A stretch of 44,840 nt of DNA from DAIOEK01 sp964648485 (lineage in GTDB: Bacteria > Chloroflexota > Anaerolineae > Anaerolineales > Anaerolineaceae), in the NCBI GenBank assembly GCA_964648485.1, contig CAZYOF010000023.1:1-44840 (forward strand), given 5' to 3'. Positions 29,924 to 38,629 of this stretch are shown here, one piece after another. The notes beneath the pieces were generated by a model that made no database searches, was not told the DNA's origin, and was given only the letters and a program-made list of their open reading frames with translations. Numbering within the stretch: the stretch's first letter is position 1; each line of letters opens with the position of its first letter. The position numbers and the translations under genes were made by a program.

Positions 29924-32653
29924 ATGAAGCAATTAACAGGTGCCGAAATACGTCAATCTTTTATCGATTTCTTTGTAAAACACGGACATACTTTTGTTCC
30001 TTCAGCATCTGTTGTTCCAGGTGGAGATTCAACACTGTTGTTCACGAACGCGGGTATGGTTCAATTCAAAGATGTATTTTTAGGAACTGATAATCGTCCT
30101 TACACCCGTGCAACTAATTCGCAAAAATGTGTGCGGGTAGCCGGGAAGCATAATGATTTGGATGACGTTGGCAGAGATGATACGCATCATACATTTTTTG
30201 AAATGCTCGGAAATTGGTCGTTCGGTGATTATTACAAAAAAGAAGCGATTTCGTGGGCGTGGGAGTTATTGACTGTTGAATGGGGGATACCCCGCGAGAA
30301 GCTTTGGGCAACCTATTTTGTGGATGAAAAAGGTGATATAGAAACGGATGATGAAGCCCGTGATGAATGGCTACGACAATCGGGTATGCAAGCGGAACAT
30401 GTCGTATCTGGGGGAAGAAAAGATAACTTCTGGGAAATGGCAGATACTGGTCCATGTGGTCCCTGCAGTGAAATTCATATTGATCTGGGAGAGCACGCAT
30501 GTGATAAAAAAAATGTGCCAGGTCATGTTTGCCGCGTCAATGGAGATTGTAAACGATATCTAGAACTCTGGAATCTGGTTTTTATTCAGTACAATCGATT
30601 AAGCCCAACACAATTAGAGCCACTCCCCGCCAAGCACGTAGATACGGGTATGGGGATGGAAAGGGTTGTTTCTGTTCTGCAAAACGTAACCTCCAATTAT
30701 CGGACAGATCTTCTTTTCCCATTAATGAAAATAACCCAAAAAATTACCAGACAAACAGATGATGACAGGGAAGCCAGTATCACACCATATCGGGTGATTG
30801 CAGACCATGTACGTACTTCCAGCTTTCTAATTGCAGATGGAGTTGTTCCAGGCAACACTGGACGCAACTATGTTTGCCGCATGATAATCCGCCGGGCAGC
30901 CCGCTTTGGAGGAAAAATCGGCTTGACAGAACCATTTATGGCAAAAGTGGCTGAAGGAGTTATTGATATCTACGGAGAAGCCTACCCAGAGATAAAAAAG
31001 AAAAAACAGGTGATATTCGATACATTAACACAAGAAGAGAAGAGATTTCATCGAACCCTGGAAACCGGTATTTATGAACTTGAAGAATTCATTACAGAAA
31101 TGGAAACAAAAGGGGAACGTATCCTTTCTGGAGAAAAGGCTTTTGAGTTATATGCAACTCACGGGCTACCACTGGAATTATCCCGGGATGTCCTAATGGA
31201 AAAGGGATATGAAGTGGATCAACAAGGTTTCCAGGTTGCCATGAAAGAGCATCAGATAGCTTCTGGCGCAGGGAAAGGGATGGGAGAGTTAGGCGGAGAG
31301 GATGTAGAAATTTACCGGGAGATCTTAGAAGATCTGCAAACTTCTGGTAAACTGCCACCTTCCGGAGTCAGGTATGATCCATATTCGCAAATGGAATTAG
31401 ATGGAGAGGTCCTTGCCATACTGAAGGATGGCATATCTGTAGGGCAAATTGAAGAGGGTGAGCTGGCAGAAATTATTTTACCTGCAACCTGTCTCTATAT
31501 TGAAGCAGGTGGACAGGTTTCAGATACTGGTTGGATTGAAACATCCTCGGGAAAATTTGAAATCACCAAACTGCGAAAACCAGCCAGTGGGGTGATTGTC
31601 CACGAAGGAAAAGTAATCAAAGGTGCGATTAAGTCAAAAGAAAAAGGTATATTGCGCGTAGATATATCTAGAAGACAAGATATCAGACGAAACCACACAG
31701 CAACACATTTGTTACATGCCTGGCTGCACAAAATTCTGGGTCCACATGCCGTACAAGCCGGTTCACTGGTAGCCCCTGATAAGCTCCGGTTTGACTTTAA
31801 CCATACAGAGGCGGTTACCCCCACCCAATTAGAAGAGATTGAAGCCGGAGTAAATGCGGATATTCTTCACAATTATCATCTGACAGTCAGGGAAAAATCG
31901 CTGCAGGAAGCCTTATCGGATGGTGCAACTGCCTTATTTGGGGAAAAATATGGACAGAATGTTAGAACCATATCGATCGGGGATGAAGACAGAATTTCTT
32001 ATGAATTATGTGGTGGAACTCATGTGGATGAAACGGGCGATATTGGTCTGTTTATCATAACCAGTGAGGGAAGCGCAGCAGCGGGCGTCAGAAGAATAGA
32101 AGCTGTCACAGGTCGTGCAGCCTATGATATTGTGCGCCATCAGAAAAGCCTGTTAAAACTGACTTCCAATATTTTATCCACAAGTATGGAAGAGCTTCCA
32201 GTAAAAGCTGAAATGGTTGTAAAAGAACTGGAAACATCGCGAAAAACCATCCAATCATTACGGCAACAAACAGCAAAAGTAGAATTTGAGCGGACATTGA
32301 CCGGTGTCAAAGAAATAAATGGTATTGCTGTTCTGGGCTCAGTAATTGAGAAAGTAGATGCAGATACATTGCGCGGATTAACTGATTTATTCAGAGAAAA
32401 ATATCCAACCGGTGTTGTTATTTTAGGAAGTGCATTAGAAGAGAAGCCAATCATCATTTGTGCTGTAGCAGATAATTTAATAGCAAAAGGTTTCCACGCT
32501 GGGGAATTTGTTAAAGAGGCTGCTCAGGTTGTTGGGGGGAGTGGGGGCGGCAGACCGAATATGGCGCAGGCTGGAGGTAAGGATGCATCCAAACTCGACC
32601 GGGCAATTTCTCAAGCAGTGAAAATGATACAGGAAAGAGCTAAAGCATTATAG
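29924..32653 (+). CDS. alaS: Alanyl-tRNA synthetase
   Basis: 909 residues, full length. It charges tRNA(Ala). The class II catalytic domain is at the N-terminus (QKCVRVAGKHNDLDDVG, then KHVDTGMGMERVV). The editing domain has the zinc motifs HTATHLLHA and CGGTHVDETG, and the C-terminal glycine-rich C-Ala domain ends GGSGGGRPNMAQAGGKD. All functional motifs look intact. Three extra cysteines, HACDKKNVPGHVCRVNGDCKR (about 187-207), sit in the catalytic domain where some bacterial AlaRS proteins carry a zinc-like insert. It is followed by a terminator. Confidence 0.97.
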   Translation: MKQLTGAEIRQSFIDFFVKHGHTFVPSASVVPGGDSTLLFTNAGMVQFKDVFLGTDNRPYTRATNSQKCVRVAGKHNDLDDVGRDDTHHTFFEMLGNWSFGDYYKKEAISWAWELLTVEWGIPREKLWATYFVDEKGDIETDDEARDEWLRQSGMQAEHVVSGGRKDNFWEMADTGPCGPCSEIHIDLGEHACDKKNVPGHVCRVNGDCKRYLELWNLVFIQYNRLSPTQLEPLPAKHVDTGMGMERVVSVLQNVTSNYRTDLLFPLMKITQKITRQTDDDREASITPYRVIADHVRTSSFLIADGVVPGNTGRNYVCRMIIRRAARFGGKIGLTEPFMAKVAEGVIDIYGEAYPEIKKKKQVIFDTLTQEEKRFHRTLETGIYELEEFITEMETKGERILSGEKAFELYATHGLPLELSRDVLMEKGYEVDQQGFQVAMKEHQIASGAGKGMGELGGEDVEIYREILEDLQTSGKLPPSGVRYDPYSQMELDGEVLAILKDGISVGQIEEGELAEIILPATCLYIEAGGQVSDTGWIETSSGKFEITKLRKPASGVIVHEGKVIKGAIKSKEKGILRVDISRRQDIRRNHTATHLLHAWLHKILGPHAVQAGSLVAPDKLRFDFNHTEAVTPTQLEEIEAGVNADILHNYHLTVREKSLQEALSDGATALFGEKYGQNVRTISIGDEDRISYELCGGTHVDETGDIGLFIITSEGSAAAGVRRIEAVTGRAAYDIVRHQKSLLKLTSNILSTSMEELPVKAEMVVKELETSRKTIQSLRQQTAKVEFERTLTGVKEINGIAVLGSVIEKVDADTLRGLTDLFREKYPTGVVILGSALEEKPIIICAVADNLIAKGFHAGEFVKEAAQVVGGSGGGRPNMAQAGGKDASKLDRAISQAVKMIQERAKAL

Positions 32654-32661
32654 AGAAAACC

Positions 32662-32692
32662 AAGACCTTCTGGAAATTTCAGAAGGTCTTTT
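32662..32692 (+). terminator. Terminator after alaS
   Basis: An 11-bp perfect stem AAGACCTTCTG with CAGAAGGTCTT around a GAAATTT loop. The T run is short. A TATAAT at 32698-32703 just beyond may be the -10 box of the next gene. Confidence 0.75.
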
Positions 32693-32728
32693 ACATCTAT
32701 AATATGTGTATGTTTACTGGAGAGGTTT

Positions 32729-34144
32729 ATGAAAGATTCGAATTCATTATTCAGGATTGAAAAAGATAGCCTGGGTGAGGTAAAAGTGCCAGTTGCAGCT
32801 TATTATGGAGCTGAAACCCAAAGAGCAATTGAAAATTTTGAGATTAGTGGGGAAAAATCCGACTGGGATTTTATTCAAGCTATATTATTTATCAAGAAAT
32901 GCGCGGCACGGGTCAATGCAGAAGCAGGCTGGCTGGAGGAAAAGAAATCAAATGTCATTCAAAGAGCATGTGAAGAAGTCATCCAAGCAGAATGGAAAGA
33001 ATCCTTTATCGTAGATCCATTTCAGGCAGGTGCGGGAACCAGCCTCCATATGAATGTAAATGAAGTCATAGCTAACCGGGCTACCGAGTTACTGGATGGG
33101 AAAAAAGGCGAATACTTAGTTAACCCACATAATGATGTGAATTTAGGACAATCAACAAATGATGTCATCCCAACTGCGATCCGCTTAAGCAGTATGAAGA
33201 AACATAAGCGATTGATGGAGTCTATTTTTGGGTGTATTCGCACTATTAATAAAATTAAATCAGAGCATCTGACAATCAAGAAATCTGGACGAACTCACTT
33301 ACAGGATGCCGCGCCCACCACAATTGGTGCAGAGTTTGGGGCATTTGCACGAATGCTCGAAAGAGATATGGAATGGCTTGATCAAGCCTGTCAAAGATTG
33401 GGAAGGATAGGAATCGGAGGTTCTGCCGTAGGTACCGGAATAAATACTCCACCTCAATATCGCATAAAAATGGCTGCTTATCTGGCAGAAACAACAGGGA
33501 TTCCTCTGCAACCTTCTGATGATCTGTTTGAAACCATGCAATCGATGGCGGATTTTGTGAATTATTCCGCTGCCATAAGAACAATTGCTGTCAGTGTTAC
33601 AAAGATTTGTAATGATATTCGGCTGCTTTCATCAGGTCCTGAGACTGGATTGGATGAAATTCGACTGCCTGCTGTCCAACCAGGAAGCAGTATCATGCCA
33701 GGGAAAGTCAACCCGGTGATACCAGAGATGGTTAATATGGTCATGTACCATATTATGGGATTAGACCACTCTATCATGCTTGCCGGACAAGCCGGTCAAC
33801 TGGAATTAAATGTTATGATGCCGTTAATTGCTAGAAATTCACTAGAAATGCAACACTTAATGACAAATTCACTCATTGTTCTCAATGAAAGATGTCTGAG
33901 CGGCATATTTATTAATCGGGAAAAAATCGATAAATGGCTTGAAGCTAATCCAATCTGGATTACTGGATTAAACAGGTTAATTGGATATTCTGCTGCAGCC
34001 GAAATTGTGAAAATAGCACAATTACGAAAAACATCGATTATAAGTGTGATTCAAGAGATGATTAATAATCGGGAGCTTGAGAATATTCAAACCGGAAAAC
34101 CATTGGATGAAGTAGAGTATCAAAAATGGCTTTCCGAGATCTAA
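32729..34144 (+). CDS. aspA: Aspartate ammonia-lyase (aspartase/fumarase superfamily)
   Basis: 471 residues. The superfamily signature GSSIMPGKVNPVIPEMVN contains the catalytic serine loop; FQAGAGTSLHMNVNEVIANRA and GQSTNDVIPTA are the two other conserved regions. The QAGAGTS and IPEMVN forms point to aspartase (aspartate to fumarate plus ammonia); class II fumarases have SGTQTNMN and TQCEA at these places. RBS GGAGAGG precedes the ATG. It converges on purB, with stop codons overlapping by four bases. Fumarase is the alternative, less likely call. Confidence 0.87.
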   Translation: MKDSNSLFRIEKDSLGEVKVPVAAYYGAETQRAIENFEISGEKSDWDFIQAILFIKKCAARVNAEAGWLEEKKSNVIQRACEEVIQAEWKESFIVDPFQAGAGTSLHMNVNEVIANRATELLDGKKGEYLVNPHNDVNLGQSTNDVIPTAIRLSSMKKHKRLMESIFGCIRTINKIKSEHLTIKKSGRTHLQDAAPTTIGAEFGAFARMLERDMEWLDQACQRLGRIGIGGSAVGTGINTPPQYRIKMAAYLAETTGIPLQPSDDLFETMQSMADFVNYSAAIRTIAVSVTKICNDIRLLSSGPETGLDEIRLPAVQPGSSIMPGKVNPVIPEMVNMVMYHIMGLDHSIMLAGQAGQLELNVMMPLIARNSLEMQHLMTNSLIVLNERCLSGIFINREKIDKWLEANPIWITGLNRLIGYSAAAEIVKIAQLRKTSIISVIQEMINNRELENIQTGKPLDEVEYQKWLSEI

Positions 34145-35535
34145 ATATTCTTATATTGATCCAGTATTCGTAAGGCTAGCTCACGTGATCGTGATACTGA
34201 AATACCCAAATAATTTGTGATAGCCAATGATTCAACCATCTCGGCAGATGATAAAAAATTTCTGATGGCGGGATCCGTCCTGATCATTTCTTCCAATCCA
34301 CCGGGTAAATTCTCTTCCATACGGTGCCATGCTGTCATTGAATGTTTTCGCAATATTTCATGCATAAGTTGACGATCGGCGCCATTTTTTACCGCCTTCA
34401 ACATAATCTTTTCGGTTGCTGAAAAAGGTGCAAATTTTTCGAGATTTGAGCGCGAAAATATTTTATTAATTTCTAACTTTTTAATAATTTTGTTCATTGA
34501 AAGCAGGATTTCGTCAATAATTAGAAATGATTCAGGCAGGATTGTCCGGCGATTTGCACTATCGTCTAAAGTCCGTTCAAGAATGGAGTGCGCATAATTT
34601 CCCCATACAGCAGCCGGATAAGAAGCTAACAATCGAGCCAGGGAATCAATTTTCTCCAGCTGAATGGGATTGCGTTTAAACGGCATCGCTGATGATCCAA
34701 CCTGATTTTCTTCAAATGGCTCTGAAGTTTCAGAAAGAATTGCAGATTGAAGTAAACGTAGATCCAGTGCGGCTTTATATACGGTAGCAGCAAGAGTAGC
34801 CAGAGAATTGAGGAGAATAACCTCTTGTTTCCGTGTATATGTTTGTGTTGCAACAAAATAGAATGGCAAATCAATTTTTGCGCTGATGCTTTTCTCGAAA
34901 TTATCAAATTCATTTTCATCATTCAATAATTCAATAAAAGACGCAGCATTTCCTACGGACCCTTTAAAGCCCTTTCCTTTAAATTCAGACCGAAATCTCA
35001 ATAAATATACGTAGTCGGTTTCGAGGTCTTGTAGGATTGAAGCAAACCTATAACCATAAGTGGTTGGTTCAGCCGGTTGAAGGTGGGTAAATGCAATACA
35101 GGGAAAATCAGATGTTTTAAGAATTAATTCCGCATATGAGACCAATAATTCGCGAAGTCTGGAAATTACCAAATCTAAACTCTCACGAATTAGCAATGCC
35201 TCAGTGTTATCTTTAATATCCATTGATGTAGCGCCCAAATGAATTACTTTTCCACCAAGCGGGCACTGCTTTGCAAATACTTTCACCTCTGCCATCAAAT
35301 CATGATGAATATCTTTTTCAATTTCTAGTGACGCAGGGATATCTATTTCACTCTGATGGGTGCGTAAATCAGCAACCTGCGCTTCACTCACAAGACCATA
35401 TGTTGAGAGGGATTCAGCTAATTCCACCCATAAATATCTCCACATTCGGCGTTTGTTTAATTCACTCCAGATATGTCTCATTTCTGATGAGCCATATCGT
35501 ATCGAAAAAGGGCTTTGATAGGTGGAATAGTCCAT
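34141..35535 (-). CDS. purB: Adenylosuccinate lyase
   Basis: 464 residues of the same fold as the convergent aspartase. The lyase signature SSAMPFKRNPIQLEKI matches PurB, as do HDLMAEVKVFAKQCP, LGATSMDIKDNTEALLI and AFTHLQPAEPTTYGYR. It splits adenylosuccinate to AMP and fumarate, and SAICAR to AICAR. It follows purA by six bases on the same strand, so the two AMP-forming enzymes are co-expressed. No ribosome-binding site is obvious, and translation may be coupled to purA. Confidence 0.93.
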   Translation of the reverse strand: MDYSTYQSPFSIRYGSSEMRHIWSELNKRRMWRYLWVELAESLSTYGLVSEAQVADLRTHQSEIDIPASLEIEKDIHHDLMAEVKVFAKQCPLGGKVIHLGATSMDIKDNTEALLIRESLDLVISRLRELLVSYAELILKTSDFPCIAFTHLQPAEPTTYGYRFASILQDLETDYVYLLRFRSEFKGKGFKGSVGNAASFIELLNDENEFDNFEKSISAKIDLPFYFVATQTYTRKQEVILLNSLATLAATVYKAALDLRLLQSAILSETSEPFEENQVGSSAMPFKRNPIQLEKIDSLARLLASYPAAVWGNYAHSILERTLDDSANRRTILPESFLIIDEILLSMNKIIKKLEINKIFSRSNLEKFAPFSATEKIMLKAVKNGADRQLMHEILRKHSMTAWHRMEENLPGGLEEMIRTDPAIRNFLSSAEMVESLAITNYLGISVSRSRELALRILDQYKNI

Positions 35536-35541
35536 AATTAT

Positions 35542-36837
35542 TTACCGGAAGATTACTGCGCTCCGTTCAGGGCCCACGGAAACAGCACCAATTGGAATTC
35601 CGCAATAATCTTCAATTATCTTAAGATATGCCTGTGCTTGTTTAGGAAGTTTTTTCCACTGGCGGATGTTTCGAACATCTTCTGACCAGCCTGGAAGTGT
35701 TTGATAGATCGGTTTGCATTGATCCAGTGCAGATGCGCCCCCAGGTAAGCTCAGGTCTTTAAATGTTTTCATGTCAACACTATATTCAGTGCAATATGAT
35801 AATTGCTCAATCCCAGATAAGATATCCAATTTCGTAAGGAATAATTCCGTTGTGCCATTTAAATCCGCTGCGTACTTTAAGAGTACCAGGTCAAGCCAGC
35901 CAACCCGACGTGGTCTTCCGGTGGTAGTGCCAAATTCATCCCAGGGGTTCGTACCAGTTCCCCGTAATTTAGTAGCCATTTCTCCATCAAGTTCCGTAGG
36001 AAATGGTCCTGAGCCAACACGTGTCTGAAATGCTTTAGTAATACCAATAATCCGGTCCACCCGTTGAATTCCTATACCCAAACCGCTAAATACACCACAA
36101 GCTGATGTGCATGAGCTGGTTACATACGGATAAGTGCCATGATCCAGATCCAGCAAGGTTCCTTGAGCCGCTTCAGCAAGAATGTTCTTATTTTCAAAGG
36201 CGGCTTTACGAATATCTGGACCAATATTTCGGATGTATGGCTTAATTAAGGAACACAGATGAAGATATTCGCCTACCAGGAAATCAACATCCAATGCTGG
36301 TTGATCATACATTTTTTCGATAAGTTTAGAAACTTCATGGAAGTGATTGCGTAGCGTTTCTTTTAATTTCTTCTCATCGAGTATGTCACCTGTCCTTATC
36401 CCTTTTCGAGCAGCTTTATCGATATAAGCTGGACCAATACCGCGACCGGTGGTTCCTATCTGACCGGATCCCCGGGCTAATTCCTGAGCTTTATCAAGCA
36501 TTCGGTGCGCGGGAGTAATCAAATGTGCGGAATCTGAGATCCATAATCTGGCAGGGTTGATATTAATCCCGGCATCCTGTATTTGTTTGATCTCTTCAAT
36601 AAGCGTAGCAGGATTAATCACAAGTCCATTTCCCAGAATGCCTATTGTTTTTTCATGAATAATTCCGGATGGTATCAGATGAAGCTTGAATACTTTTTCG
36701 CCAACTGTAACCGTATGTCCTGCATTGTCTCCACCGTTATATCGGGCAACCAAATCGGCATCTTCTGATAAGAGATCTACTACCCGTCCCTTGCCTTCAT
36801 CCCCCCATTGCATTCCCACAGCTATTGAAATACTCAT
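35542..36837 (-). CDS. purA: Adenylosuccinate synthetase
   Basis: 431 residues, full length. GTP-dependent condensation of IMP with aspartate. Motifs: GMQWGDEGKGRVVD at the N-terminus (with Gln in place of the more common Gln/Leu variation), NGGDNAGHTV, GTTGRGIGPAYIDKAARKGIR, and TTTGRPRRVGWLD at the C-terminal side. The start overlaps the hpt stop (ATGA), with a GAGG site inside the hpt tail. It takes the IMP made by Hpt and gives adenylosuccinate to PurB. Confidence 0.96.
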   Translation of the reverse strand: MSISIAVGMQWGDEGKGRVVDLLSEDADLVARYNGGDNAGHTVTVGEKVFKLHLIPSGIIHEKTIGILGNGLVINPATLIEEIKQIQDAGININPARLWISDSAHLITPAHRMLDKAQELARGSGQIGTTGRGIGPAYIDKAARKGIRTGDILDEKKLKETLRNHFHEVSKLIEKMYDQPALDVDFLVGEYLHLCSLIKPYIRNIGPDIRKAAFENKNILAEAAQGTLLDLDHGTYPYVTSSCTSACGVFSGLGIGIQRVDRIIGITKAFQTRVGSGPFPTELDGEMATKLRGTGTNPWDEFGTTTGRPRRVGWLDLVLLKYAADLNGTTELFLTKLDILSGIEQLSYCTEYSVDMKTFKDLSLPGGASALDQCKPIYQTLPGWSEDVRNIRQWKKLPKQAQAYLKIIEDYCGIPIGAVSVGPERSAVIFR

Positions 36838-37409
36838 AGAGATTTCCTCACATTGGCGTATTTTTCTAAATCAACTGAAGCAATATATGGCAAGTTTCTG
36901 CCTTTTTCGTCAATATCCAAGCCATACCCTACAACAAAGTAGTCGGGAATTTTAAATCCATAATAATCAATGGAAATATCAATTTTATGCCTTTCCACTT
37001 TGTCCAATAATGCACAAACCCTAAGTGATTTTGGTTTTCTATCCATGAGGAGTTTGCGAACAGTATGGATTGTGTACCCTGAATCGACAATATCATCAAT
37101 GAGAATTACATCCCAGCCGTTGATGTTGGTTTTGTGATCAGAATCTATCCTGACAAAACCGCTTGATACAGATCCGGCATAAGAAGAAACGGACATAAAG
37201 TCCATTGTCATTGGGTGATGGATATTGCGCATGAGGTCAGTAATGAAAACTACTGAACCCCGCAACAAACCTAATAGGAGCAAGTTTTCAGAATCCTGGT
37301 AGTCGTGGGCAATCATTTGTCCCAGTTCTTTGACTCGGTTTTTAATCTCTAATTCGGGAATGATGATTTTGTCAATAAAAGGATACGGGAATTCATTTGG
37401 ATCAGACAT
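36834..37409 (-). CDS. hpt: Hypoxanthine phosphoribosyltransferase
   Basis: 191 residues from the ATG at 37409. It salvages hypoxanthine (and usually guanine) to IMP with PRPP. The PRPP loop VILIDDIVDSGYTI, the LLRGSVVF loop, the DFMSVSSYAG flexible loop and DYFVVGYGLD all match. An earlier in-frame ATG at 37421 and the frame up to 37463 are less likely, as family N-termini begin near IDKIII. No strong ribosome-binding site is seen. It heads the hpt-purA-purB set, 77 bases after mrfB. Confidence 0.93.
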   Translation of the reverse strand: MSDPNEFPYPFIDKIIIPELEIKNRVKELGQMIAHDYQDSENLLLLGLLRGSVVFITDLMRNIHHPMTMDFMSVSSYAGSVSSGFVRIDSDHKTNINGWDVILIDDIVDSGYTIHTVRKLLMDRKPKSLRVCALLDKVERHKIDISIDYYGFKIPDYFVVGYGLDIDEKGRNLPYIASVDLEKYANVRKSL

Positions 37410-37486
37410 AATAATTTCCATTTCAAGGTGATTTATAAATATCCTGCTGATGTATTTTACCAATAATCATAAACATGAAAGGATTG

Positions 37487-38629
37487 TTATTGTGATTGAT
37501 TTTTCTGTTTTTCAATTTCTGCTAATTTCGATTGAATTGTGTTTTCTAATCGTTTACGGGAAAAAGGCGCCATATGAGAGGCAAGAGCCTTCGTGTGAAG
37601 ATCGTTCAGGATTTCTTCTGCTTGCGCATAGTTATAGAGTTTAATATGATTACCAACCTGGGTTAAAAGATTCTGAATTTCTTTTTGTAGAAGAGGATAC
37701 TTCTTTACTGAAGTTTTCTTCGATGGACCACAGGAAGCCGGGCTCCCGTTTAGTACACAATCAATATTTTTTCGTGATTGCTCATCCACTTCGTGAATTA
37801 CACTGAAAGTGGGTTGTTGAGAATTTGGTCCCAGAATATAAATTAACAAAGCTGCAAGCGAAATAATATCCACTTCATTATGATATAAAATGCCAGGCAG
37901 TAGGCTTGGATCACCCGTCCGTAAAAAATCATAATACAGCTGAGGAATCTGGCTGCCTGTAGTTTCAATTTCCGACCTTGCTACTCCGAGTAAACTCATC
38001 TCCAGGTAACCAAGAGATCGACTGGGGAGAGTATTTTTCCACAGCTTACGGGTGACATGCAGTAAATCTAAGTGTTTATTCCGATCGAATGGATTTGGGA
38101 GTTTGTGTAATTGTAACCTTGAACGGAGAATTTCTAGATCAAAGCTAGCACCATTGTATGTCACAATTGCGTCCGCTTGCTCCACAAGGCGAATCAATTC
38201 CACCAGAGCAGATTTTTCTTCAGCGGGTGAACGCATAAATAATTGTATTGTAGTGACCTGATTTTCTGCTACCCTGCATAAACCAATGAGAAATGGCAAA
38301 GTTCCGGATGCATTAGATAAACTGGTTGTTTCGATATCAAGATATATAACCCGATGCAGTGAAGTTTCTTCAATATCTGGTAGGTTCTGCAGTTTTGCCA
38401 GCCAGCCGATAGGCTTATCACACATCAGGGGAATTCTTCCATGGGTGTATGGCTGCTTAATAAACTTATTGACTAAACAAGCAGAACCGAAAACATTAGA
38501 AACTTCTTCAAAATGAATAAAATCAGATAAGCGTAAATGGGAAGTATGGTTAGTGTGCGTCTTAATCTTATCTGGTACACCAAAGTTTACACCCAGATCA
38601 GCCAGGCGTTTTCTAAACGAGGCATCCAT
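37487..38629 (-). CDS. mrfB: MrfB/YprB-like DEDDh exonuclease
   Basis: 380 residues. The ribonuclease H-like exonuclease core (about 90-270) shows YLDIETT (Asp and Glu), YNGASFDLEIL (Asp) and YHNEVDIISL (His-x4-Asp), completing the DEDDh catalytic set. The C-terminal 100 residues are helical and TPR-like. The gene overlaps the helicase mrfA by one base (TAATG), the same pairing as yprA-yprB in Bacillus subtilis, where MrfA and MrfB repair mitomycin C damage apart from the UvrABC route. The same role is inferred here from conserved adjacency. Confidence 0.87.
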   Translation of the reverse strand: MDASFRKRLADLGVNFGVPDKIKTHTNHTSHLRLSDFIHFEEVSNVFGSACLVNKFIKQPYTHGRIPLMCDKPIGWLAKLQNLPDIEETSLHRVIYLDIETTSLSNASGTLPFLIGLCRVAENQVTTIQLFMRSPAEEKSALVELIRLVEQADAIVTYNGASFDLEILRSRLQLHKLPNPFDRNKHLDLLHVTRKLWKNTLPSRSLGYLEMSLLGVARSEIETTGSQIPQLYYDFLRTGDPSLLPGILYHNEVDIISLAALLIYILGPNSQQPTFSVIHEVDEQSRKNIDCVLNGSPASCGPSKKTSVKKYPLLQKEIQNLLTQVGNHIKLYNYAQAEEILNDLHTKALASHMAPFSRKRLENTIQSKLAEIEKQKNQSQ